64,000 nt of DNA from Polystyrenella longa (GCF_007750395.1 NZ_CP036281.1:2131001-2195000), one strand, 5' to 3'; counted from the first letter of the stretch, positions 29,198 to 38,809 are shown. Numbers and translations are program-made. The notes: generated by a model from the letters alone, not told the origin.

Positions 29198-29869
29198 CTA
29201 GTCCCCTTTCATGAACAGCGCCCAGATGGGGAAACTGGCGAAACCAATTCCGATGATCCAGGCAAACAGGGTGCCGCCGACACTGATCAGTTTATTGTAT
29301 TTGGGATGGTTCCATCCCAGTGTTTGAAAGGAAGACTGCACCCCATGAGAAAGGTGGATAGCCAGAATTATCGGTCCGACGATATAGGCGAATACGCTGA
29401 TACCATCCTTCAAGATATGAACCGCTTTTTGGAATGGTTCCATTTCGCTGGTTTCGCTCATTCGTAAATCGAATTTAAAGTCCCCCAAATGGAGGATAAG
29501 GTAAGCGAGGATGATGGAGCCAGAAAGAAACATCCAGTTTTGGGGGCGGAGTGCGTACTGCTTCTTTTCTTCAATCTTAGACTGCTTTTCGAGGTAGCCC
29601 ACGCCTCTGGCCTCGGTGTTCATCGATCTTGTCGAAAACGCGAGGTAGATGTGCAGGAAGAAAAGCGCAAACAGGCCAAGCTCGGCAACGATAAGCAGTT
29701 GCTCATTCTCATGCAGCTTGTGAGCGTATGCGTCGTACATTTCCGGGCCGACGTACAACAACAGGTTTCCAGCCAGATGAGCGACCAGAAAACCGCACAA
29801 CAGTAGACCCGATATGGCCATAACGTACTTTTGGCCAATGGAACTTTTTAAGGCTTTCAACAGCCACAT
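29198..29869 (-). CDS. sdhC: Succinate dehydrogenase cytochrome b subunit
   Basis: A 223-residue integral membrane protein with five hydrophobic helices that anchors SdhAB and binds haem b. The N-terminus SSIGQKYVMAISGLLLCGFL with VAHLAGNLLLYVG is the family signature. Likely haem-ligand histidines include the ones in VAHLAGN, FFLHIYLAF, LILHLGDFKFD and AIHLSHGVQSSF. It belongs to the single-subunit (B. subtilis/Bacteroidota-like) cytochrome b type, so no sdhD is expected. It is first in sdhC-sdhA-sdhB. Confidence 0.95.
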   Translation of the reverse strand: MWLLKALKSSIGQKYVMAISGLLLCGFLVAHLAGNLLLYVGPEMYDAYAHKLHENEQLLIVAELGLFALFFLHIYLAFSTRSMNTEARGVGYLEKQSKIEEKKQYALRPQNWMFLSGSIILAYLILHLGDFKFDLRMSETSEMEPFQKAVHILKDGISVFAYIVGPIILAIHLSHGVQSSFQTLGWNHPKYNKLISVGGTLFAWIIGIGFASFPIWALFMKGD

Positions 29870-29958
29870 GGAAATCAGCTCCTATTGAGAGGGATTCGGA
29901 CCCCCGTATCCCCGACTGAAATAGAGTCTCCGCCTGAAATAATGTCCCTGACGATGAA

Positions 29959-29974
29959 TGTTCGTTAACGAACA
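29959..29974. promoter_or_regulatory. 16-bp perfect palindrome upstream of sdhC (candidate operator)
   Basis: TGTTCGTTAACGAACA is an exact palindrome 90 bases before the sdhC start codon. The symmetry and position suit a dimeric repressor or activator site. The cognate regulator is unknown. As RNA it would make a short hairpin followed on the plus strand by AAAAAAT, so a minor terminator role cannot be excluded. Confidence 0.45.
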
Positions 29975-30169
29975 AAAAATATTGCAGGGCGCGCTCAGTA
30001 ATGTTTTAGCCAGACCAGATTGATCTGTCAGAAACATCGCGAATGATAATCCGGGCTGAGATAGAAGTGGAAATCACATCAACTCGATTGCATTAAGTTA
30101 ACTAGATCGAACCTGCAAGCAAGTCCACCTCTTTTACCCGAACAATTCGCTCCCGATTATAGAAGAAGA

Positions 30170-30204
30170 GGCAATAAGTTCAATCGCAGGAGCTACTTAT
30201 TGCC
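30170..30204 (-). terminator. Terminator-like hairpin after rnr
   Basis: GGCAATAAGT (30170-30179) is exactly complementary to ACTTATTGCC (30195-30204). On the minus strand, 53 bases after the rnr stop, the stem is followed by a pyrimidine-rich TCTTCTTCT rather than a pure U run, so termination strength is uncertain. Confidence 0.5.
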
Positions 30205-30256
30205 AGAACTGAGAATTGGTATCAGAAAAAACTCGGAGGTAATATTTCGCGAGACA

Positions 30257-32617
30257 CTATTTTTTGCGTTTACGTCTGGTTTTGGACGGTCCACGCCCTT
30301 TGGGTGTTTTAGAGCGAGTGCCTCCTTTTTTCTTGCTACCGGATGAAGCCCCTTTAGGCCCCTTCCGACCTCGCGCATTCGGATTTTTCGGGCCTCTATT
30401 TCCATTCCTGCTCTCTTCCTTCTGACGAGGATTGCCTCCTTTGGCAGGGGCTTTGAGCTGGACTGAGGGTTCATGCGAAACTAGCTCGAGGTCGAGTTCG
30501 CGTTTCTCCAGATCGACTTTGCCGACCTGAACTCGAATGGCGTCTCCCAGACGAAAGACTTGAGCGCTGCGGCGACCGGTTAAGGTCAGTGTTTTTTCGT
30601 CGTAGTCGAAAAGTTCATGATCGGCCAGTCCTTCCAGAGGAAGAAGGCCTTCAATCGGGATATCAATTCCCTGGCAAAATACACCGAAATGTTGCACGCC
30701 CGTGATGATAGCGTCGAATTGCATTCCGATTTGAGTGGAGACGTATTGCAGCAGTTTCAGTTTAACGAGGGCCCGTTCCGCTTTTTCAGCCCGTCGTTCT
30801 GTTTCGCTGCACCGTTTACACGCTTCTTCCATGTCCTCGGGCGATTGGCGCCCTTTGCGTTTTTTGCCTTGAATCAGATCGTCGACCAGGCGGTGCACAA
30901 TCAGGTCGGGGTAACGACGGATTGGACTGGTAAAGTGGCAGTAGTTCTCAAAATTGAGTGCGTAGTGCCCTTCCTCGGTGGTGGTGTATATCGCCTGCTT
31001 CATGCTCCGGAGTACAGCATAGCTGAGGGGACTTTCCAGAGGAGTGCCCCGAACCTCCGCGAGTAAGTCGCGGATGGCGTTTCGGTCCTCGGGTTGTGGT
31101 AGTGAAAACCCGAGTGCTTCGACGAAGACTTTCAGGTTTTGCATCTTGACCGCTGATGGAGTGGGGTGCACGCGTCGGGGAAACGGGATTCCTTTGGCAG
31201 ACAGTGTTTCAGCGACAGCCACATTGGCTGCCAGCATGAATTCTTCAATGACCTCGTGAGACTCATCATGATGGGCCTCTTCCGCACCGGCGACTTCGCC
31301 TTCTTTATTAAAGTTGAGATGAATCTCGGGCATTTCCAGTTGCAGTGAACTATGAGCCATGCGTCGCTGACGCAGGATACGCGAGAGTTCGTACATCTTC
31401 GCCAGAAGAGTTCGAATTTCGGCGGAAACATCATTCGCATGCTTTTCCGGATCTTCCAGAATCGGCATCACATCTTCGTAAGCGAATCTCCGTTTGACAT
31501 TGATCACGGCGTTGGCGAAATCCGTGTGTACTGGGATTCCGTCCGGAGTGAACTCGATAAAGACCGACTTCACATAACGATTTCGATCCGCCTGCAATGA
31601 AGCGAGTCCATTGGAGATCACCTCCGGAAGCATGGGGATGACCATTTGCGGAAGGTAGACCGAGTTCCCTCGCTGAGTCGCTTCCCGGTCGAGTGTCGAT
31701 CCCGGTTTTACAAAGTGGGCGACATCAGCGATGTGAACGCCCAGGACCCAGTGGCCTGCTTCATTCTTCTTGAGCGAAATCGCGTCGTCAAAGTCACGGG
31801 CTTCTTTTGGGTCGATGGTGACGATCAATTCTTCGCGCAGGTCGAGGCGATCGCCGATAACGTCTTCGTCGAATAGTTCCGCTTCCTGACTGGCCGCCTC
31901 CAGGACAGCATCCGGAAATTCCTGTGGTAGGCCGTATTCATACATTACGAGTTGCAGATCGACGCCAGGTTCCCCGCGTGGTCCCAATACCTTGGTGATG
32001 ACCGCTTCCCCTTCCGCTTGATGAGAGGGAAATCGAAGCATTTCGATAACAACGGTGTCTTCTGGCTCAACACCCTTGGCACCCGGGTCGCCGACGTAAA
32101 TCCATTCGTGAAAGATGTTGCCATCGACCTGCACCCAACCGTTGTGGTTATCTTCTTTATACGTACCAACGAATGTATTCGTCGCACGGGAGATGATCCG
32201 TTGGATGCGACCGCATCGTTGTCCGCCGCGGCGTGTTCGTTTGAGAAGGACAGCAGCGACTTCGTCACCGGAGCAGGCGTCGATCAAGTCTTCTGCGGCA
32301 ACAAAGATATCGTGCGTACGTCGCTCTGATGGGCTGAGATCAGGAGGAAGCTCATTCGGCATCACGAAGCCAGCACCGGAAGCAATCTTTTTCAGCTTAC
32401 CGACGACTTCCTGAGAGACTGTTGATTTAAGCCGCAAGCGGTTCTTCTTGCCGACCTTGATTTCCCCGCGCTCAATTAACCGGTCGAGGGCCTGGCCGAA
32501 TGCCGACCGTTCTTTCTTTTTAAGATCCAGCTTTTTCGCCAGCATCTCCTCGGTCATCGGTTTGTAATCGGACTGAGCCAGATATTGTTTGATTTGAAAT
32601 ATTATTTTTCCAGACAT
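30257..32617 (-). CDS. rnr: Exoribonuclease R (RNB family)
   Basis: A 786-residue processive 3'-5' exoribonuclease. The N-terminal winged-helix domain (MSGKIIFQIKQYLAQSDYKP) is followed by cold-shock domains, the RNB catalytic domain with acidic motif DPKEARDFDDAISL (about 260-275) and GVHIADVAHFV, and a C-terminal S1 domain (IGMQFDAIITGVQHFGVFCQ). The last 70 residues are a Lys/Gly/Arg-rich basic tail, as in other RNase R proteins. It degrades structured RNA and acts in mRNA turnover and rRNA quality control. The YhaM-like nuclease upstream makes this a small RNA-decay neighbourhood. Confidence 0.97.
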   Translation of the reverse strand: MSGKIIFQIKQYLAQSDYKPMTEEMLAKKLDLKKKERSAFGQALDRLIERGEIKVGKKNRLRLKSTVSQEVVGKLKKIASGAGFVMPNELPPDLSPSERRTHDIFVAAEDLIDACSGDEVAAVLLKRTRRGGQRCGRIQRIISRATNTFVGTYKEDNHNGWVQVDGNIFHEWIYVGDPGAKGVEPEDTVVIEMLRFPSHQAEGEAVITKVLGPRGEPGVDLQLVMYEYGLPQEFPDAVLEAASQEAELFDEDVIGDRLDLREELIVTIDPKEARDFDDAISLKKNEAGHWVLGVHIADVAHFVKPGSTLDREATQRGNSVYLPQMVIPMLPEVISNGLASLQADRNRYVKSVFIEFTPDGIPVHTDFANAVINVKRRFAYEDVMPILEDPEKHANDVSAEIRTLLAKMYELSRILRQRRMAHSSLQLEMPEIHLNFNKEGEVAGAEEAHHDESHEVIEEFMLAANVAVAETLSAKGIPFPRRVHPTPSAVKMQNLKVFVEALGFSLPQPEDRNAIRDLLAEVRGTPLESPLSYAVLRSMKQAIYTTTEEGHYALNFENYCHFTSPIRRYPDLIVHRLVDDLIQGKKRKGRQSPEDMEEACKRCSETERRAEKAERALVKLKLLQYVSTQIGMQFDAIITGVQHFGVFCQGIDIPIEGLLPLEGLADHELFDYDEKTLTLTGRRSAQVFRLGDAIRVQVGKVDLEKRELDLELVSHEPSVQLKAPAKGGNPRQKEESRNGNRGPKNPNARGRKGPKGASSGSKKKGGTRSKTPKGRGPSKTRRKRKK

Positions 32618-33113
32618 ATGTTTTTTCTTTCCTACTTACTTCTATTTTTTTCTTTCATTCCCAACATCACAACAAACAACAGATGGCGAGGTTTCCCTTT
32701 CGATAAAGTGTAGCCGCTTTTCTGCCCCTGTGGGCTTGGAAATTATATATTTGATGAGCACTGGCCTCAGGCCAGTGACTGTGGCCCCTCACTGGGGGCT
32801 CTTTATTAATGCAAAGAGTGTATTCATGCGGAGAGAGTCCGCGTTGTCTTGCAGAGTGGTGCGTAAATCCCCATTTGAGGAATCGACTCAGGTGTGGGCT
32901 CTTGCGTGCAAGCCCTTGGGAATGCAAGCAGTCTCGCTATTGCCAGCTAATGAGCTGAATGTACGGATTTCTCCCGTAGGCCTTCCGCATTTTGAAATCG
33001 TCAGGACAGCAACTTGTCTCTTTGGAGCCTGAGATGAACAACCATGGAGATAATCAACCCAGCTTCGCTTGCTGAAAATCGATTGATGATGAATGCCTCT
33101 CTCGTGAATGGCG
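32618..33113. other. Intergenic region between the YhaM-like nuclease and rnr
   Basis: A 496-base gap with two open frames (32667-32927 minus, 32730-33032 plus) that show no family or ribosome-binding site and overlap a repeat-like palindrome (32759-32777). It probably holds the rnr promoter. A long T-rich run (plus strand) precedes rnr. Confidence 0.45.
32759..32806. repeat. Palindromic REP-like element
   Basis: CACTGGCC TCA GGCCAGTG forms an exact 8-bp stem with a three-base loop (about 32759-32777), followed immediately by a second hairpin GGCCCC TCACT GGGGGC. Paired GC-rich palindromes in an intergenic gap are typical of repetitive extragenic elements. Only one copy is seen in this window, so the repeat status is an inference. 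Confidence 0.35.
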
Positions 33114-34085
33114 TCAGTTCGCCCCTTTGAACAATTTCCGGTCGAGACGCGGTGAGAATGGCGTCCAGTGGCTGTCCGTGTTCGGATCGTCTTCGATAGA
33201 GCGGGCGAATTCATGAACTTTCGCATCGAAGTTGTCGAGGTGATGGAGAGCAATCGCTTCGGGGGTCATCGGCAATTTGGGACTACCGTAATCGTATTGT
33301 CCATGATGGCTGAGCACGAGGTGTTTCAGACGTAGAGCCGTTTCGACGGGAAAAGGTTCGTTTGTCAGTTTTTCGACTTCGGCAACTTTCTCATTGATCA
33401 TCTCCACGCCGATGACCAGATGACCAATCAGCTGACCTTCATCGGTGTAGGTGAAGGCCCCCTCGAAGGCCATCTCGCGGACTTTACCCAAGTCATGCAG
33501 GAAGACTCCGGCGAGCAGCAGGTTTGTGTCGACTTCTGGATAGAGGTCGCCAATACGCCACGCCATTTCCATCAGCCGGACGACATGCTCCAGTAAACCA
33601 CCCTGATACGCGTGATGTGCTTTCACACCAGCGGGGGCACGGGAAAAGCTATCCATCAGGTCTTCGTCGATCAGAAAACATTCCATCAGGCTACGGAGTT
33701 GTGGATCATCGATACCCAGCAGACGGCTTTTCAGCTGTTCCAAAAGCTCGGAAACATTCTGCGAACTGGTCGGTTGGAAGTCTTCCGGGTCCAAGTTATC
33801 GCTCGCTACTTTAGTGATACGCGTGACAATGACCTGCAGGGAGCCTTGGTAAAGCTGCACTTTTCCCTTGATCTGCACATGATCTCCGGCAGAGATCTGC
33901 GCCATCGACTCTTCGCTCACATTCCACATTAATCCATTGATGATACCCGTTTTATCGCGCATCGTCGCTAACAGATAAAGATCGGCGTTGCGGTTCGCTC
34001 TCAGTTGTTTGTCCACCAGAAGAAAAACTTCTTCTATGGTTTCTCCGTCTTGTAAGTCTTGAACATACCGGCGGGTCATGGTCAT
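33114..34085 (-). CDS. 3'-5' exoribonuclease, YhaM family (OB-fold + HD domain)
   Basis: The start is set at ATG 34085, giving 323 residues; a TTG 33 bases upstream is also open. An N-terminal OB-fold (about 1-100, with [20 protein letters not shown]) is followed by an HD phosphohydrolase domain: the histidines in [20 protein letters not shown], the HD pair in [11 protein letters not shown] and a later [23 protein letters not shown]. This is the architecture of YhaM/Cbf1, an exonuclease that trims single-stranded 3' ends of RNA and DNA. It is upstream of rnr on the same strand, separated by a 496-base gap. Confidence 0.9.
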   Translation of the reverse strand: MTMTRRYVQDLQDGETIEEVFLLVDKQLRANRNADLYLLATMRDKTGIINGLMWNVSEESMAQISAGDHVQIKGKVQLYQGSLQVIVTRITKVASDNLDPEDFQPTSSQNVSELLEQLKSRLLGIDDPQLRSLMECFLIDEDLMDSFSRAPAGVKAHHAYQGGLLEHVVRLMEMAWRIGDLYPEVDTNLLLAGVFLHDLGKVREMAFEGAFTYTDEGQLIGHLVIGVEMINEKVAEVEKLTNEPFPVETALRLKHLVLSHHGQYDYGSPKLPMTPEAIALHHLDNFDAKVHEFARSIEDDPNTDSHWTPFSPRLDRKLFKGAN

Positions 34086-34326
34086 CGAGACGCGTCTTTC
34101 TAAATCGTTCCTGGTCAAATCATGCAGAGAAAGCCGGGCCTGCGGTTATTCACACCTGAAACGCTCGACACCAACTCCCCTCCGATCATATCGGGTCAAC
34201 GGCGTGCATCACAAGTTCACTGGGGAAGTAAAACGATTCATGATCGCTTTCCATCCTATCTACAAATCCCAAATGACTGATTTCATGCTCTCTTAATAGA
34301 GCGGGGGGATAGATATTTCTACTTGT

Positions 34327-35838
34327 TTAATACGCCTTCGCGAAGATTCCGATTTTGTCCGTCGCCTGGCCAGTGAAGATGCAGATGCCGGGATTGGCGG
34401 GGCGGTCGAGCGGAATACAGCGAGCGGTGACTTTAAGCGGTTTAAGTTTTTCTTCCATCTCAGGGCAGTCGACGAAATGACAGATGGCGAAGCCACCGTG
34501 GATTTCGGGTTCGTCTTCGTTTTTCGGAGTGAAGTAGGCGGCGAATTCTTCGAAGTCATTGAAGGCGCGGGTATTGTCCTCGCGTAGTTTCAGAGCCCGG
34601 TCGTACAGCTCCTGTTGAATTTCCTGGAGAATGTCGGCGGCGATGGAAACAAACTCTTTTCGGTCGTAACCCTGTTTTTTACCCGTGTCGCGACGTCCGA
34701 CGAAGACGCCCCCCTTCTCGATGTCTTTGGGACCAACTTCCACACGAAGCGGCACGCCTCGTTTAATGTGTTGCCAGTTTTTCTCACCGCCACGGATGTC
34801 GCGGTTGTCAATTTTGACTCGAATAGGTAATCCGCCGAATTGCTGAGCTTCGAGTTCCTTCTTGAGGTTTTCGCAGTACTCCATGACGTCGGCCTCGCTC
34901 TCCAGTTTGTGGATCGGGAGCAGAATGATCTGCGCGGGAGCCAGACGCGGAGGAACGATCAAACCGTCGTCGTCGCTGTGAGTCATGATCAAGGCACCGA
35001 TCAAGCGAGTCGAGACACCCCAGGAGGTCGTCCAGGCGAAACAGGTTTCGCCATTCTGGTCCTGGAACTGAATTCCTTGGGCTTTGGAGAAGTTCTGGCC
35101 AAGAAAGTGAGACGTGCCCGATTGCAGTGCTTTACGGTCCTGCATCATCGCTTCGATGGTGAGCGTGCTGACGGCGCCAGGGAACCGTTCGCCGGCCGTT
35201 TTCTCTCCCTTGATGACGGGCATCGCCATCCAGTTCTCGGCGAAGTCGGCATAGACTTCCAGCATTTTATTGGTTTCTTCCACCGCCTCTTCTTCGGTGG
35301 CGTGTGCGGTGTGCCCTTCCTGCCAGAGGAACTCGGTCGTGCGAAGGAACATCCGGGTTCGTAATTCCCAGCGGACGACGTTCGCCCATTGGTTGATTAG
35401 GATCGGCAGGTCACGGTGGGACTGCACCCATTTCGCGTACATCGCCCCAATGATCGTTTCCGAAGTCGGACGGACGATCAGCGGCTCCTCCAGTTCCCCA
35501 GCGGGGACGAGGCCCCCATCCGGTCCCGGTTCAAGCCGATGATGGGTCACCACGGCGCACTCTTTGGCGAAGCCGTCGACGTGCTCGGCTTCTTTCTCCA
35601 GGAAGCTCATCGGAATAAAGAGGGGGAAATAGGCGTTTTCATGGCCGGTATCTTTAAACATGCGGTCGAGGGCCTGTTGCATGTTCTCCCAGATTCCCCA
35701 TCCCCACGGTTTGATGACCATACATCCGCGCACGGGTGAAAGATCCGCCAGGTCGGCGGCTCGAATCACCTGCTGATACCACTCCGGGTAATTTTCTTCG
35801 CGAGTCGGGCTGATTGCGGTTTTGGGTTGCTTGGCCAT
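34327..35838 (-). CDS. proS: Prolyl-tRNA synthetase, archaeal/eukaryotic type
   Basis: A 503-residue class II aminoacyl-tRNA synthetase charging tRNA-Pro. Motif 1 lies in the RGCMVIKPWGWGIWENMQQAL region, motif 2 in VVRWELRTRMFLRTTEFLWQEGHTAH and motif 3 in AWTTSWGVSTRLIGALIMTH. The anticodon-binding domain follows, and the protein ends with a zinc-ribbon-like C-terminal domain closing in FAKAY with a terminal tyrosine. This is the short form without the bacterial editing insertion, typical of archaea, eukaryotes and some bacterial phyla including planctomycetes. The minimal form probably depends on separate editing factors; none is seen here. Confidence 0.97.
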   Translation of the reverse strand: MAKQPKTAISPTREENYPEWYQQVIRAADLADLSPVRGCMVIKPWGWGIWENMQQALDRMFKDTGHENAYFPLFIPMSFLEKEAEHVDGFAKECAVVTHHRLEPGPDGGLVPAGELEEPLIVRPTSETIIGAMYAKWVQSHRDLPILINQWANVVRWELRTRMFLRTTEFLWQEGHTAHATEEEAVEETNKMLEVYADFAENWMAMPVIKGEKTAGERFPGAVSTLTIEAMMQDRKALQSGTSHFLGQNFSKAQGIQFQDQNGETCFAWTTSWGVSTRLIGALIMTHSDDDGLIVPPRLAPAQIILLPIHKLESEADVMEYCENLKKELEAQQFGGLPIRVKIDNRDIRGGEKNWQHIKRGVPLRVEVGPKDIEKGGVFVGRRDTGKKQGYDRKEFVSIAADILQEIQQELYDRALKLREDNTRAFNDFEEFAAYFTPKNEDEPEIHGGFAICHFVDCPEMEEKLKPLKVTARCIPLDRPANPGICIFTGQATDKIGIFAKAY

Positions 35839-36021
35839 GGTTGGTCTTCAACTGAGAGTTTTCGGAAAGCAGGAAGTCACCCCCCTGCTCGATCATGTCG
35901 CGGGGCATTTTAGCAGACAGCTATTCACCCTAAAAGGTTCAATGCCTCTCTCGGGGGGCTGGTTTTTCGCAGAGATGAGAGATGTCCACGTTGCTAAAAC
36001 AGCAGTCCTGAGATAGGCTGA

Positions 36022-36870
36022 ATGCGAATTTTGAACCAGAATGATAGTGCCTTCAGTCCAGGACTAAAGATGTCTGAAATCTTAACTACTTCAGAGTTTT
36101 CAAGTGATCTCCAGCTTCTAAAGAGATTTCTTCCACTGAGCCGATACACGGTGCCGTTGTTTTACTCGCTGATTCTATTTCAGGTCGCTCTGGCTCTTTT
36201 ACTTATACTGACCGCCTCTTTGCTTCATCTGGGGAGGGATAGAATCCAGCAGGACGAAGGTCTTTGGTTTTTATCGCTCGTCATTTTTAACTTGAACTTA
36301 TTCGTGATCCTCTTTGTTTTTGCTGTTTACGGCCTGGGGATCCTGTGGGTCCATCGAGCTTCCTCGAACCTGCGATCAATCAATTCGAATTCGAGTCGCT
36401 GGTTCCCCTACGTGGCTACCTTCTGCGTGACAGTCCCCTACTTGAATATCGTGACCAGTTTCTTTTACATGACGAAGCTTTATCGATGCAGTTCTGTCGA
36501 TCCCGATCTGCGGGAGAGTACATGGTGGCGAATTCCGGGAGCCGTTTTCTGGCGATGTCTCGTAGTGAATTTCTTTATGGTATCCAGCCTGGTCATCAAT
36601 TCTCTTTTGGCTCGTTCTGAATTTGATCAAAGAACAATCCCCGCGATCATAGGAATAATCGGCTATTCTATTGTCACTCTTCTCGTTTGCTCTATGTCGA
36701 CTTTAACATTGGTAAATCACATCTCTCGCATGCAGCAGGAGCGTTACGAAGCTTTATCTCGATCCGGTAAACCGGAATGTCTCCAGTGTGGTGGATCAGT
36801 AGCGATGGAACTCCCTCACTGCCCAGTCTGTGGCAGGTCTTCGGATCGGGGTTCTTTAACCAGATCTTAA
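36022..36870 (+). CDS. Multi-helix membrane protein with C-terminal zinc ribbon (DUF4328-like), paralogue 1
   Basis: A 282-residue protein; a start at ATG 36070 (MSEILTTSEF) is also possible. About six hydrophobic helices are followed by a C-terminal ribbon CLQCGGSVAMELPHCPVC. The middle has the DUF4328-type feature WVHRASSNLRSIN, then a helix ending FYMTKLYRCSS and a STWWRIPG segment, as in that family. The penultimate part (NHISRMQQERYEAL) corresponds to the related motif of the next two genes. Function unknown. It is the first of three adjacent same-strand genes with matching architecture. Confidence 0.75.
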   Translation: MRILNQNDSAFSPGLKMSEILTTSEFSSDLQLLKRFLPLSRYTVPLFYSLILFQVALALLLILTASLLHLGRDRIQQDEGLWFLSLVIFNLNLFVILFVFAVYGLGILWVHRASSNLRSINSNSSRWFPYVATFCVTVPYLNIVTSFFYMTKLYRCSSVDPDLRESTWWRIPGAVFWRCLVVNFFMVSSLVINSLLARSEFDQRTIPAIIGIIGYSIVTLLVCSMSTLTLVNHISRMQQERYEALSRSGKPECLQCGGSVAMELPHCPVCGRSSDRGSLTRS

Positions 36871-36974
36871 TTTGGCAACTATTGCGTTAGCATGAATTCC
36901 ATACGGGCCGAATCATGAGTACCTGATCGATTAAGCAGGTTCCCGACAATCAAATATCTGATATCCTCATAATC

Positions 36975-37805
36975 ATGCCCACATTTGACTTTTGGCGAAT
37001 TAAACTGCGACCGGGGGATCGGTATCGACCGGCGAATCGACTGGCCATCGCGACGTTGCTGGCGTCCTGCGTGTTCGTGGTCGCTATGGTGGGGATCGTG
37101 GCCTTTGCGCAGTTTTTCCTGTTATTGTCCGTCGGGATGATCGAAGAACCTTCCAGTGAGTTAATTCAGCTTTTTGAGCAGAACGAGATCGTTTTCTTTG
37201 TCGGGCTGGTCGCGTTCAGTCTCTTTCTCCTGGCCAGCCATGCCGGTATGTTCCTGTCGTTTTGCATGTGGATGAGCCGGACAACACGGAATATCTTGAT
37301 CATTTCCGCCAAGGATGCCCGTTTTCTGTCGTTGTGGGGGTATCAGATGGCCGGGACTCCCCTGTTGAACAATTTCGTGGCGTGGTTCTACTTTCGGGAT
37401 CTCGGTAAGCATCTCATTTTGGATTCAGCGGAACCTGATACGAGATTACGAATCCTCGGTTACTTTAAAACTCGCTGTCGAATCTTGGCGCTCTCCATGT
37501 TGTGTCTGTTGACGGCGATTGCTCTGTTTCTCTGGCTGATGGATCGCGACCCCGAGAGCTTGCCCAGTCAGCTGAGCATTCTGATGGGGACGGTCTCCTT
37601 CTTTCTGATCGTCATGGCCTATTGCTGGAACAGTATGATTTTCCGAGTGAATGATCTGACGGGAGAGAAGCACGAAGAGTATTTGCGAACGGCTGCATCC
37701 CGTTGCCCGGAATGCGGCGAACCGTACCGCGAAACGGCGATCCACTGCGAAGTCTGTGGAGCGGAATTCAGCTTCTCGACCGAAGTCGATGTTTATGGAA
37801 TATAA
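36975..37805 (+). CDS. Multi-helix membrane protein with C-terminal zinc ribbon, paralogue 2
   Basis: A 276-residue protein with about six hydrophobic helices and a C-terminal zinc ribbon (CPECGEPYRETAIHCEVC). The segment AYCWNSMIFRVNDLTGEKHEEYL before the ribbon is shared almost phrase for phrase with paralogue 3 (AYCWSSMILEISRLQHEKYRE). The N-terminus lacks a cleavable signal, so the ribbon is expected in the cytoplasm. It is separated from paralogue 1 by 104 bases and from paralogue 3 by 18 bases; the latter pair is probably co-transcribed. No function is known. Confidence 0.75.
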   Translation: MPTFDFWRIKLRPGDRYRPANRLAIATLLASCVFVVAMVGIVAFAQFFLLLSVGMIEEPSSELIQLFEQNEIVFFVGLVAFSLFLLASHAGMFLSFCMWMSRTTRNILIISAKDARFLSLWGYQMAGTPLLNNFVAWFYFRDLGKHLILDSAEPDTRLRILGYFKTRCRILALSMLCLLTAIALFLWLMDRDPESLPSQLSILMGTVSFFLIVMAYCWNSMIFRVNDLTGEKHEEYLRTAASRCPECGEPYRETAIHCEVCGAEFSFSTEVDVYGI

Positions 37806-37823
37806 AGGGGTACCCTCTAACTC

Positions 37824-38642
37824 ATGAATCGTCTTTCTCAATATCTATTAGCACGCTGGAAAATCATTCCCAGTCCGAAAGATCAATTTGAGCCGACGAT
37901 TTCAAAAGCTCGAATTCTGGTGGTAGCCATCTCACTTTTTGCTGTGGGGCTCGGCATGTTCTATCTATTTGTTATTTGGATGATTCAAGGACGCCAAATG
38001 CTTATTTATCTTTTTGGAGAGGAGCTTTCTCTTGAGAAAGTTCAGGACCATGTGGATATTTACTTTGCCGGGATGATAACGACTTTGTTTTTGTACAAGG
38101 CAACCACTGCCTTCTTGTTATGGTGCTTAATCGAATGGGCTTTGAAACTATTCCGGAATTGGTTGATCCTGGCTCCTGATTGCAATTACAAAACACCTGC
38201 TTTGCTTCTATTTAGTTTTATATGTATTCCGGTAAGCGTTGTGTTCACGCCGTTTGTCTTTTGGGTTTTGTACATAAATTGCATACCGGATTCGTCCCCA
38301 TCGTCCCAGAAGAATTTCTTCTATAGCTATGTCGGATGGCGGTGCAGTCTTTTTAGTTTGTGTTTTCTCGGATTAATTTATCTGGCCGTGGGTGGCTTTG
38401 ACCGATTCGAAACAGGCCTCGATTTTTCTCCCCATTACATCTTCAGTCTCACAGGTGTGGTTGCGGTGTTACTTTTCAGTATGGCCTACTGTTGGAGTAG
38501 TATGATCCTGGAAATCAGCAGGCTTCAACACGAAAAATATAGAGAATCCTCCATGCAATCAGAGGAGAAATGCAAGTCATGCGGTGAACCTTTAACGACG
38601 GACAATTCGCCCTGTCCGATGTGCGGTCAGCGAAATACCTGA
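37824..38642 (+). CDS. Multi-helix membrane protein with C-terminal zinc ribbon, paralogue 3
   Basis: A 272-residue protein beginning at ATG 37824, 18 bases after paralogue 2. It has about six hydrophobic helices, the AYCWSSMILEISRLQHEKYRE segment and a ribbon CKSCGEPLTTDNSPCPMC close to its end. Its base composition is more AT-rich than paralogue 2, so the copies are old or arrived separately. Like its neighbours it may bind zinc and sit in the inner membrane; no catalytic motif is seen. Confidence 0.75.
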   Translation: MNRLSQYLLARWKIIPSPKDQFEPTISKARILVVAISLFAVGLGMFYLFVIWMIQGRQMLIYLFGEELSLEKVQDHVDIYFAGMITTLFLYKATTAFLLWCLIEWALKLFRNWLILAPDCNYKTPALLLFSFICIPVSVVFTPFVFWVLYINCIPDSSPSSQKNFFYSYVGWRCSLFSLCFLGLIYLAVGGFDRFETGLDFSPHYIFSLTGVVAVLLFSMAYCWSSMILEISRLQHEKYRESSMQSEEKCKSCGEPLTTDNSPCPMCGQRNT

Positions 38643-38809
38643 CCTGTTTCGGGCCTCTTTCCGGGGGCAAATTCAAAACCGCAATTGCCCTGCTGCGGAG
38701 TTCCCCCGTAGAATGGAGAGGTCCTTTACTATATTCATTTACTCCCCCTGACCAGAATTGACTGTCCGAATTATTGGACTGGCGTCTGGCTGCTGGAGAA
38801 CAGAGCGTA

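Larger units (their letters stand above)
29870..30256. other. Intergenic region upstream of sdhC
   Basis: A 387-base gap that separates rnr from sdhC on the same strand. It holds the rnr terminator-like hairpin (30170-30204) and a perfect palindrome near sdhC (29959-29974). No gene was seen. The sdh promoter should be here, but no clear hexamers were picked out. Confidence 0.5.

Noticed and set aside
29880-29945. A tRNA-like stretch (GGGATTCGGACCCCCG) upstream of sdhC
   Set aside because: It lacks a valid T arm, anticodon arm and acceptor stem.
32667-33032. Two overlapping open frames between the YhaM-like gene and rnr
   Set aside because: They overlap palindromic repeat sequence, have no family resemblance, and lack ribosome-binding sites.
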